Assembly: GCA_963521545.1 (NCBI GenBank)
Contig: CAUQVP010000072.1
Coordinates: 1 to 9,409 of the forward strand
Length of the DNA: 9,409 nt
From: JABCPE02 sp963521545
Lineage (GTDB): Bacteria > Bacteroidota > Bacteroidia > Flavobacteriales > Weeksellaceae
Direction of reading: 5' to 3'
The position numbers were made by a program, and so were the translations under genes. A model generated the notes under the pieces. That model searched no databases and had not been told where the DNA came from. It saw nothing but the letters and a program-made list of their open reading frames with translations. This document shows positions 1 to 5,233 of the stretch, one piece after another (position 1 is the stretch's first letter; each line of letters opens with the position of its first letter).

Positions 1-47
1 CTTCTCTGTTCACAAACTCAAAACCATTCCGGTTTCGTTTGCGAGTG

Positions 48-78
48 CAAAAGTAAAAACTTTTTTTGAACTGACAAA
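48..78 (-). promoter_or_regulatory. Bacteroidota-type promoter firing off the left edge, probably for a stable-RNA operon
   Basis: On the minus strand the -33 element TTTG (78-75) is followed by exactly 19 bases and then TACTTTTG (55-48), a perfect match to the Bacteroidota primary sigma consensus TTTG-N19-TAnnTTTG. The initially transcribed region, read on the minus strand, begins CACTCGCAAACG. A -7 element running into TTTGCACTCGC resembles what I recall of flavobacterial rRNA operon leaders. No gene start is visible between the promoter and the window edge, so the transcript begins with at least about 40 untranslated bases. The promoter match is directly seen; the rRNA target is inferred, and a tRNA or a protein gene with a long leader is also possible. 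Confidence 0.7.
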
Positions 79-112
79 ATATTTTTAAACTTTTTTTAAA
101 AATATTTTTAAA
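76..112. repeat. 14-bp direct repeat of A/T tracts upstream of the left-edge promoter
   Basis: The 14-mer AAAATATTTTTAAA occurs at 76-89 and again at 99-112, an offset of 23 bp or roughly two helical turns. The copies start at the -33 element of the minus-strand promoter and extend upstream of it, where an UP element that binds the alpha subunit of RNA polymerase would lie. The repeat is seen directly; its role as an UP element or intrinsic bend is inferred. Confidence 0.6.
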
Positions 113-176
113 TCACTCATTTTCAACTAAAAAACTTCTACTCTCCTGAATACCCCCCTGTGGAGAATTCAGATTG

Positions 177-208
177 CAAAAATAGAAATTCCTACATTAT
201 CACGCAAG
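177..208 (-). promoter_or_regulatory. possible second, weaker minus-strand promoter upstream of the left-edge promoter
   Basis: The minus strand reads TATTTTTG at 184-177, which fits the -7 consensus TAnnTTTG. The best -33 candidate is CTTG at 208-205 with a 20-base spacer, one mismatch from TTTG. It sits about 130 bp upstream of the strong promoter in the same orientation, so it could be the distal member of a P1/P2 pair, or it could start an RNA that is not coding. In such AT-rich DNA a single -7 match is weak evidence. Confidence 0.25.
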
Positions 209-286
209 CGCTTTTTTATCTTTTTTACATATAATTATTTAATTCACTGATTTGCAGCATCGAAAAATTTAAAGAAGGTTTCCTAT

Positions 287-589
287 TTACCAGTCCGAAG
301 GGTATTTCTTCCATTCTTCTGGAACCTTTTCATCAGATTTTTTATAAACAAAACATATGTACTCGCTTCCTGGAACCAAGAAATTATCATCCAATAGGAA
401 TATATAATCTCCTTCTATTTTTACACTATATGAACCTTTTGATATAGTTCCCCCTTGATTAGCAAAGTCAGTATCTATTTTTATTTTATTATTTTTCTTA
501 TATTATGTATGAGCTAATATAATTTTTGGATAGGATGTCTCATATACACTTATTGAATTAATTAAACAGCAAAAGCATGTATACTGAAG
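287..589 (-). pseudogene. decayed remnant of a small unknown protein gene
   Basis: The minus-strand frame ending at TAA 289-287 encodes about 72 residues with clear protein character and no stop from 502 down to 290, ending VPEEWKKYPSDW. Visible stretches include ANQGGTISKGSYSVKIEGDY and LLDDNFLVPGSEYICFVYKK, a beta-rich composition. No ATG lies in this stretch. It is cut off upstream by an in-frame TAA at 505-503, beyond which the same frame continues as plausible protein (VYETSYPKIILAHT) back to the stop codon of the next gene at 590-592. A short ATG start in another frame (577-575, MLLLFN then stop) could be what is left of a signal peptide after a frameshift. I read this as a gene broken by a nonsense mutation and a probable frameshift. 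I do not recognise the family. A non-ATG start inside the open stretch or a sequencing error are the alternatives. Confidence 0.5.
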
Positions 590-1063
590 TTATAACGGTC
601 TATACACATAGCAATACCTATCAAATTGCATGTGTATTTTACCATTTATTACTTTTATTTTGTGACTATTATAAGTACCAAAACCTAGACTCATCTTTGT
701 CTTTACAATCCAATCTATAAACATTTGATTTTTTTTCCTATATAGTATTCCATCAAAAGTCCCTCTATATAAATTAACCTTAGGATTAGGTTTTTCACTG
801 GCAAAAAATAATACCTTGCCATTATCATAGATGTATAGATAATCTGTGTATAAATATGTAGGTATAGTTTCACTTCCTTCTAAAACTCCAAAATCCCCTT
901 TTCTAATATATTCCAATTCACGAATATATAGTCTATTGAATTCTATTCCTTCAAAATTAGCAGAGTTAAAATACTTTACTCTTTTTTCTAAATTTCTATA
1001 CACTCCCTCTTCTGAAAAACAGGATATCTGTAGTAAAAGTAACGCAAAGAGTATTCTTACCAT
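590..1063 (-). CDS. hypothetical exported protein, 157 aa
   Basis: I do not recognise this protein. Residues 1-15 (MVRILFALLLLQISC) have a basic N-terminus and a hydrophobic core like a Sec signal. Cys15 could be a lipidation site, but the residue at -3 is Gln rather than Leu/Val/Ile, so a lipoprotein call is weak. The mature part is rich in Tyr, Phe, Lys and Ile with alternating hydrophobic residues, suggesting beta strands, and ends YCYVYRPL. The start chosen is the ATG at 1063-1061, the only one that gives a signal-like N-terminus. It lies 36 bp downstream of the 137-aa gene on the same strand, so the two may be cotranscribed. The DNA is visibly AT-richer than the core genes to the right, as is common for accessory genes. 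A role as a small exported accessory protein is all that can be said. Confidence 0.6.
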   Translation of the reverse strand: MVRILFALLLLQISCFSEEGVYRNLEKRVKYFNSANFEGIEFNRLYIRELEYIRKGDFGVLEGSETIPTYLYTDYLYIYDNGKVLFFASEKPNPKVNLYRGTFDGILYRKKNQMFIDWIVKTKMSLGFGTYNSHKIKVINGKIHMQFDRYCYVYRPL

Positions 1064-1099
1064 GATGTAAAAATATTATTGGTTTTAGAAGGTATTATT

Positions 1100-1513
1100 T
1101 CATTTAATTTTTTCCCTTGTGAAAATATATCTCTTCCCTTCTTTTATAATGATTAAAGTATCCTCTTTTTCTTCTTTAATCAATCTAAAAGGAGGGAGAA
1201 CATCCCTCCACATAACCTTTTGATTAATAAAATCTTTTGGATTCCCAAAATCCCCCATCAGAGTATTAATCTCTTTTATATTTTTGGGGTAATATACAAA
1301 CATGGTATCTGTATTTTGATAGTAGGTTTTATTTCCTATTTTAAAATAGTAATCAATCACCATATTTTCTTTTATACTATCATTAAATTGATGATTTTCG
1401 AATTTTAATGCATTGGGATTTTTTTCTAATTTTTCTCGGAAAAATACAAAAACAATACCTCCTGCTATAATAACCCATAAACAAAGAATTAATTGATATT
1501 TCTTTACCTTCAT
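1100..1513 (-). CDS. hypothetical single-pass membrane-anchored protein, 137 aa
   Basis: I do not recognise the family. Residues 1-6 are basic (MKVKKY), followed by a hydrophobic helix at about 7-25 ending in FFREK, which fits a non-cleaved N-terminal anchor with the rest outside the inner membrane. The outer part, about 110 residues, is rich in Asn, Lys, Tyr and Ile. It contains the segment YYFKIGNKTYYQNTDTMFVY and a C-terminal charged segment with DTLIIIKEGKRYIFTREKIK. No catalytic motif is visible. The ATG at 1513-1511 gives the anchor directly. The gene lies 59 bp after the zinc peptidase gene and 36 bp before the 157-aa gene, all on the minus strand. I saw no convincing terminator or promoter in the 59-bp gap, so read-through from the upstream cluster is possible. 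AT-rich composition matches its left neighbour. Confidence 0.6.
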   Translation of the reverse strand: MKVKKYQLILCLWVIIAGGIVFVFFREKLEKNPNALKFENHQFNDSIKENMVIDYYFKIGNKTYYQNTDTMFVYYPKNIKEINTLMGDFGNPKDFINQKVMWRDVLPPFRLIKEEKEDTLIIIKEGKRYIFTREKIK

Positions 1514-1572
1514 ATTTCTTATTTTTTAATTCAAAGTCAGAGTCACTTTTATCACATTAATATCTACAACCC

Positions 1573-2430
1573 CTATCTCAGCGCTTCAAATGTATTTCCT
1601 TGTCTTATGTCTCCTGTGTTATATCCCTTCATGAACCATTCTTTTCTCTGTGCAGAAGAACCGTGTGTAAAGGCTTCTTGGTTTACATAACCTTGAGAAC
1701 GCTTCTGGATATTGTCATCTCCCACCGCTTCAGCAGCACTGATGGCAGCATCTATATCTTTGGAATCCAAGAAATTTTCTCTGTTATTACTTCTTCTAGC
1801 CCATACTCCTGCATAAAAATCCGCCTGAAGCTCTACGGCAACAGAATTTTTATTGATTTCAGCTTCTGAAAAACGACCGCTTCTTCTCATTTTATCAGAT
1901 TTCTGTAAAGTTCCCAAAAGATTTTGAACATGGTGCCCCACCTCATGCGCCATAACATACGCCACCGAAAATTCCGTTACTTTGGCACCATATTTACTTT
2001 GAAGTTCATTAAAGAAACTCATATCCATATATATAGTCTCATCAGCTGGACAATAGAAAGGCCCCATCGCTGCTTGGGCTGTACCACATCCTGACTGGGT
2101 AACCTGCTCAAACATCACCACTTTCGGTTTTCTGTACTCCAAACCATGTTCCTGAAAAATCTCTGTCCATGTTTCCTCTGTCTCAGCCGTTACCATTCTC
2201 ACAAATTCATAGGTTTTAAGCTCTTCTTCGGTCAGCTGTCTTTGCTCTGTCTGCGCCTGACCTTGCATAACGCCACTGTTATTGAGCACCGTAGAAGGGT
2301 CGCCTCCTAAAAACATTACTACTAGTACCATAACTATCGTTCCTAGTCCACCACCTATCATCATTCCTCTACCACCGCCCTTTCCTCTGCGGTCTTCCAC
2401 ATTGTCACTTCTGTCGTTTGTCCATTTCAT
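1573..2430 (-). CDS. YpfJ-family neutral zinc metallopeptidase, membrane-anchored, 285 aa
   Basis: This belongs to the putative neutral zinc metallopeptidase family typified by E. coli YpfJ (Pfam Zn_peptidase). Residues 1-22 are hydrophilic and Gly/Arg-rich, followed by one membrane helix at about 23-42, then a long outer domain. The zinc-binding helix is HEVGHH at 162-167 (His162, His166 as ligands, Glu163 as general base). A downstream ELQADFYAGVWA segment starting at Glu200 is the family's second signature and probably supplies the third ligand. Two cysteines, Cys115 (SGCGTAQAA) and Cys127 (GPFYCP), lie in the conserved region before the active site. Length is normal for the family. The physiological substrate of the family is not established. 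It is the last gene of the 4315-to-1573 cluster, 22 bp after the glycosyltransferase, so it is probably cotranscribed with the envelope genes. Confidence 0.93.
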   Translation of the reverse strand: MKWTNDRSDNVEDRRGKGGGRGMMIGGGLGTIVMVLVVMFLGGDPSTVLNNSGVMQGQAQTEQRQLTEEELKTYEFVRMVTAETEETWTEIFQEHGLEYRKPKVVMFEQVTQSGCGTAQAAMGPFYCPADETIYMDMSFFNELQSKYGAKVTEFSVAYVMAHEVGHHVQNLLGTLQKSDKMRRSGRFSEAEINKNSVAVELQADFYAGVWARRSNNRENFLDSKDIDAAISAAEAVGDDNIQKRSQGYVNQEAFTHGSSAQRKEWFMKGYNTGDIRQGNTFEALR

Positions 2431-2452
2431 AATTTTAATAATTTAAAAAATT

Positions 2453-3424
2453 CTACTTTTTTATAAAATACCTAAAAACCAAATATTTGGTTTGATAATA
2501 ATTCTTTTTCTGAAACTTTGCTCTTCTTCTAAAACTTTCAGGAAAATGAGTATAAAACCCAAAATGCCCTCTGAAAACTGCCCAAAGATGCGAAATCCCC
2601 TCTTTATATACAAGATAAATGCCAGCCGCCACATCTAAAACCAATCGTAATGGAATTATCCAAAACAATGCTCCCAAAGGTAGGTTTTTAACCAGCATAG
2701 AAAGATTATTTCTTATATTTAGAAAAGTTTTTCTTGGATTTTGTTTGTTTAAAGTTCCTCCGCCTACATGATAAATCGTGGATTTCCCTGTATAAAATAT
2801 TTTTTTACCTAAATTTATCAGCCGCCAGCAAAGGTCTATTTCCTCCTGATGGGCAAAAAAACGCTCATCAAATCCGCCAGCCCGCCAAAAATCACTCTTT
2901 CTGATAAAAAAACAACAGCCCGATGCCCAGAAAATCTCCGTTTCGTCATCATACTGTCCTTTATCCTCCTCCAAATCATCAAAAACACGCCCTCGGCAGT
3001 AGGGATACCCCAAATTATCTATCAAACCGCCTCCTGCTCCTGCAAATTCAAAGTAATTTTTCCTGTTGTAAGAAAGAATTTTGGGCTGAATAGCCGCTAT
3101 TTCTGGGTTTTGCTGAAATAAATCCGAAACAGGCTCCAGCCAGCCTTCTGTAACTTCTACATCGGAATTGAGCAGGCAGTAGATTTCTTCCTTTACTTGT
3201 TTCAGTCCTTCATTGTATCCTCCTGCAAATCCTGAATTTTGAGTATTCTGAATTACTTTTACCGAAGGAAAATTATTCTCTAAAAACAAAACGCTGTCAT
3301 CCGTAGAGGCATTATCCACGACATAAATTTGCGCAGATTCAGAATATTTGAGAACTGTAGGCAGGAATTTTTCCAGCCAGCTTTTCCCATTCCAGTTTAG
3401 GATTACAACAGCAATTCGTTTCAT
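2453..3424 (-). CDS. family 2 glycosyltransferase, rhamnosyltransferase-like, 323 aa
   Basis: This is a GT-A fold inverting sugar transferase of family GT2. The nucleotide-sugar site appears as VVILNWNG (6-13), VVDNAST (35-41, Asp37) and NSGFAGGYNEGL (63-74). The metal-binding DxD-like motif is LLNSDVEV (84-91, Asp88). The acceptor and catalytic-base region is FWASGCCFFIRK (165-176), then GGFDERFFAHQEEIDLCWRL (183-202), where Glu194/Glu195 and Asp197 form the ED motif. A YHVGGGTL segment (218-225) follows, then a hydrophobic stretch (about 249-273) that probably lies on or in the inner membrane. This layout is that of the RfbF/WbbL group, which acts in O-antigen, capsule or cell-wall glycan synthesis. 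The donor and acceptor cannot be read from sequence. The gene begins 12 bp after the acyltransferase stop, so the two are almost certainly one transcript. Confidence 0.92.
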   Translation of the reverse strand: MKRIAVVILNWNGKSWLEKFLPTVLKYSESAQIYVVDNASTDDSVLFLENNFPSVKVIQNTQNSGFAGGYNEGLKQVKEEIYCLLNSDVEVTEGWLEPVSDLFQQNPEIAAIQPKILSYNRKNYFEFAGAGGGLIDNLGYPYCRGRVFDDLEEDKGQYDDETEIFWASGCCFFIRKSDFWRAGGFDERFFAHQEEIDLCWRLINLGKKIFYTGKSTIYHVGGGTLNKQNPRKTFLNIRNNLSMLVKNLPLGALFWIIPLRLVLDVAAGIYLVYKEGISHLWAVFRGHFGFYTHFPESFRRRAKFQKKNYYQTKYLVFRYFIKK

Positions 3425-3436
3425 CAGAAAAAGTAT

Positions 3437-4315
3437 TTATTCCTCATATTTTTTGATATCGTTCTGATATTTCCATCTTCGGTGAGACCAGAGCCAGTTG
3501 TCTGGGCGCTCGTTAATGGTTTCTTCCAGCATTTTATGAAATTTTCTCACCACTTCATATTCTTTAAACAGCTCTCCATCAGGGTAAATTCGGTGATAGC
3601 TCACTTCATAATAGCCTCGTTTTACCTTTTTCATTTCACAATAGATAAAAGCCAAATCCAGCCTTTGTGAAAGCTTATCATAACCGATAAAAACTGGAGT
3701 TCTCTGATTTAAAAACTTTAATCCATAATAAACCTCGGAGAAATGCGGCGTCTGGTCGGCCACGAACATATACGCCGAATTTCCATCAACAGGAGTTCTC
3801 AATATATGTCTGATAATCTCACGAGAGTTCAGCGCCTTATTCCCGAAACGATTTCTGATGAGTTTCACTTTCTCCTCCCAGAAGTCATTATTTACCTTTC
3901 TATAAACAGGGTGGCAGTTTTCCTGCGGAATGATTTTCGCAAAAGCATTGATCCACTCCCAGTCAAAAACATGCCCTGCCAAGATAATCACATTTTTTCT
4001 TTCGGCTTTGGCCTGATGAAAAAGCTCTTGGTTAATGTGTTTCACACGCTTTCCGAGTTCTTCTTCACTGATTGTCATCGCTTTTACCGTCTCTACGATA
4101 TAATCAGAAAAATTACGGAAAAATTTCTTTTGAATTTGTTTAATTTCCTTTTCACTTTTGTCAGGAAAAGAATTTTTCAAATTTTCATAAACAATTTTTT
4201 TTCGGTAACCGATGATATAATAATTAACGAAAAAAATAATATCCGAAATAATATACAATACGCCCAGCGGCAGTTTTGATGCTAAATAAACAATATGAAA
4301 AAGTAAATTATTCAA
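3437..4315 (-). CDS. lysophospholipid/lipid A acyltransferase, LpxL/HtrB-like family, 292 aa
   Basis: This is a member of the bacterial lipid A biosynthesis acyltransferase family (LpxL/LpxM type), which adds a secondary acyl chain to lipid A or a related glycolipid at the inner face of the inner membrane. A membrane helix lies near the N-terminus (about 16-37). The catalytic HX4E motif is HVFDWE with His115 and Glu120. Downstream family blocks are VYRKVNN (137-143), ADQTP (186-190, Asp187-Gln188) and PDNWLWSHRRWK (271-282). The length is close to that of LpxL homologues, and the C-terminus is intact. The start is the ATG at 4315-4313; no earlier in-frame start gives a better N-terminus. It is the first gene of the cluster with the glycosyltransferase and zinc peptidase. 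Its promoter should lie at 4316-4345, where only a one-mismatch -7 (TATCTTCG, 4340-4333) is visible. Whether the acceptor is lipid A or another lipid, such as an ornithine-type lipid, is not decided by sequence alone. Confidence 0.92.
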   Translation of the reverse strand: MNNLLFHIVYLASKLPLGVLYIISDIIFFVNYYIIGYRKKIVYENLKNSFPDKSEKEIKQIQKKFFRNFSDYIVETVKAMTISEEELGKRVKHINQELFHQAKAERKNVIILAGHVFDWEWINAFAKIIPQENCHPVYRKVNNDFWEEKVKLIRNRFGNKALNSREIIRHILRTPVDGNSAYMFVADQTPHFSEVYYGLKFLNQRTPVFIGYDKLSQRLDLAFIYCEMKKVKRGYYEVSYHRIYPDGELFKEYEVVRKFHKMLEETINERPDNWLWSHRRWKYQNDIKKYEE

Positions 4316-4345
4316 TGTATAAATTTTAGGTGCGAAGATACAAAT

Positions 4346-4375
4346 TTTGTCAATTCCATTTTTTTATTACATTTG
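4346..4375 (+). promoter_or_regulatory. promoter of the secreted thioredoxin-fold gene
   Basis: TTTG at 4346-4349, an 18-base spacer and TACATTTG at 4368-4375 match the Bacteroidota promoter form. Transcription would start about 4381-4383, leaving only some 7-9 untranslated bases before the ATG at 4390. The position also argues against an upstream GTG start at 4330, which would put the promoter inside the coding region. Confidence 0.6.
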
Positions 4376-4389
4376 GAAAAATTTTAACA

Positions 4390-4896
4390 ATGAAAAATAT
4401 ATTCATAAAACTTGCTTTTTTAGGCATTTTGACACCTTCATTATATTACACTCAAACTTCTGAAATAAGCCCACAGCAAGAAAAACTGGCTCTTCCAAAA
4501 CCATACAGAGAGGAGGATAATGCAGAAATAGAAATCCAAAAATTAGTAAAACTAGCCCAAAAAGAAAACAAAAACATCATCTTGCAGGCGGGTGGAAACT
4601 GGTGCATTTGGTGTCTGAGATTTGATAATTTTGTAAAAACAACTCCTGAACTAAAGAAAATAGTTGATGAAAGTTTTCTTTATTATCACCTAAATTTTTC
4701 TCCAAAGAATAAAAACGAAAAAGTTTTTGCTAAATATGGCAACCCTGGTGAGAAATTCGGGTATCCTGTTTTCATTATTTTAGATAAAAACGGAAAACAA
4801 ATCCACACACAAAGCAGCGAAGTTTTTGAAGAAGGAAAGGGCTACAGCCTAGAAAAAGTAAAAACTTTCTTCGAAGAATGGATTGCTAAAAACTAA
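4390..4896 (+). CDS. secreted thioredoxin-fold protein with a WCxxC active site, 168 aa
   Basis: The protein starts at ATG 4390 with a signal-like N-terminus: basic MKNIFIK, then a hydrophobic run to about residue 20. It should therefore be exported to the periplasm or membrane-anchored. The thioredoxin-like domain spans about 48-165. The redox motif is WCIWC at 71-75 (Cys72 and Cys75), preceded by the strand NIILQAGG, and the cis-proline element is GYPVFIILDKNGK with Pro126. The order fits the thioredoxin_7/DUF255-like family of thiol-disulfide oxidoreductases. The longer frame opening with GTG at 4330 is rejected because its first 20 codons do not resemble a signal peptide and overlap the promoter. 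It stands alone on the plus strand between divergent and convergent neighbours. The redox partner and substrate are not evident from context. Confidence 0.9.
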   Translation: MKNIFIKLAFLGILTPSLYYTQTSEISPQQEKLALPKPYREEDNAEIEIQKLVKLAQKENKNIILQAGGNWCIWCLRFDNFVKTTPELKKIVDESFLYYHLNFSPKNKNEKVFAKYGNPGEKFGYPVFIILDKNGKQIHTQSSEVFEEGKGYSLEKVKTFFEEWIAKN

Positions 4897-4926
4897 AAAA
4901 ACTGCTCAGATTTGAGCAGTTTTTTT
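4895..4926. terminator. bidirectional intrinsic terminator shared by the thioredoxin-fold gene and clpS
   Basis: A perfect 14-bp stem (4895-4908 pairing with 4913-4926) closes a 4-base loop GATT. The stem core is ACTGCTCA/TGAGCAGT, flanked by an A-run on the left and a T-run on the right, so each strand has a U-tract after the hairpin. It begins inside the plus-strand stop codon (4894-4896) and ends inside the clpS stop codon (4927-4925). Confidence 0.93.
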
Positions 4927-5233
4927 ATATTATTTCACTGGTAAAACCTCGTCCTAAAAGCTTCTGATGCATAGGCATAAGTGTTTCCATATCACCTGTT
5001 TTCACTGTGCATTTGCCTTTATAATGAACCAGCATCGTACATTGCTCAGCCTGTTCCAGCGTGTGTTTGCAAACTTCTATAAGAGATTCTATCACAAAAT
5101 CAAAAGTATTGACATCATCATTGTATAGAACCAACTTATTTTCTGCATTCTCCTCCTCCAAAAGAAGAACATCAGTTTGTTTTTCTGTTTGTGAGCTTTC
5201 GCAGTATATGTTATATTTTTTCTGTTTCTTCAT
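4925..5233 (-). CDS. clpS: ATP-dependent Clp protease adaptor ClpS, 102 aa
   Basis: ClpS is a cytoplasmic adaptor that binds N-degron substrates and delivers them to the Hsp100 unfoldase of the Clp protease (ClpA in well-studied bacteria). The domain starts at about residue 32 with NKLVLYNDDVNTFDFVIESL; Asn38, Asp39 and Asp40 form the substrate-pocket NDD motif. The helix with QAEQCTMLVHYKGKC follows, including Met67 and His70 of the conserved MxxVHxxG pattern. The non-conserved N-terminal extension (1-30) is Lys/Gln/Glu-rich, as usual for the flexible ClpS tail that engages the unfoldase. The ATG at 5233 is the only in-frame ATG upstream of the domain. It overlaps the end of the upstream CorC-type gene by 23 bp in another frame, which suggests translational coupling. 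No partner clpA is in the window. Confidence 0.95.
   Translation of the reverse strand: MKKQKKYNIYCESSQTEKQTDVLLLEEENAENKLVLYNDDVNTFDFVIESLIEVCKHTLEQAEQCTMLVHYKGKCTVKTGDMETLMPMHQKLLGRGFTSEII

Noticed and set aside
142..172. Small inverted repeats (CTGAAT/ATTCAG and TCTCC/GGAGA) around a C-run
   Set aside because: The two short stems compete with each other, have loops of 15 bases or more and no following U-tract; chance is a sufficient explanation.
206..213. Palindrome AAGCGCTT as an operator
   Set aside because: A lone 8-bp palindrome with no second copy near a promoter is not enough to call a regulator site.
1533..1549. AAAGT/ACTTT inverted repeat after the zinc peptidase gene as a terminator
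   Set aside because: The stem is only 5 bp with a 7-base loop and no U-tract follows on the minus strand, so it is unlikely to terminate.
3743..4279. Open plus-strand frame of 178 codons opposite the acyltransferase gene
   Set aside because: Its sequence is Phe/Ile/Asn-rich without domain features and is fully explained as the complement of the acyltransferase coding strand.
4330..4389. GTG start giving a 20-residue longer thioredoxin-fold protein
   Set aside because: The extension overlaps the predicted promoter, and the ATG at 4390 begins a signal-like N-terminus.
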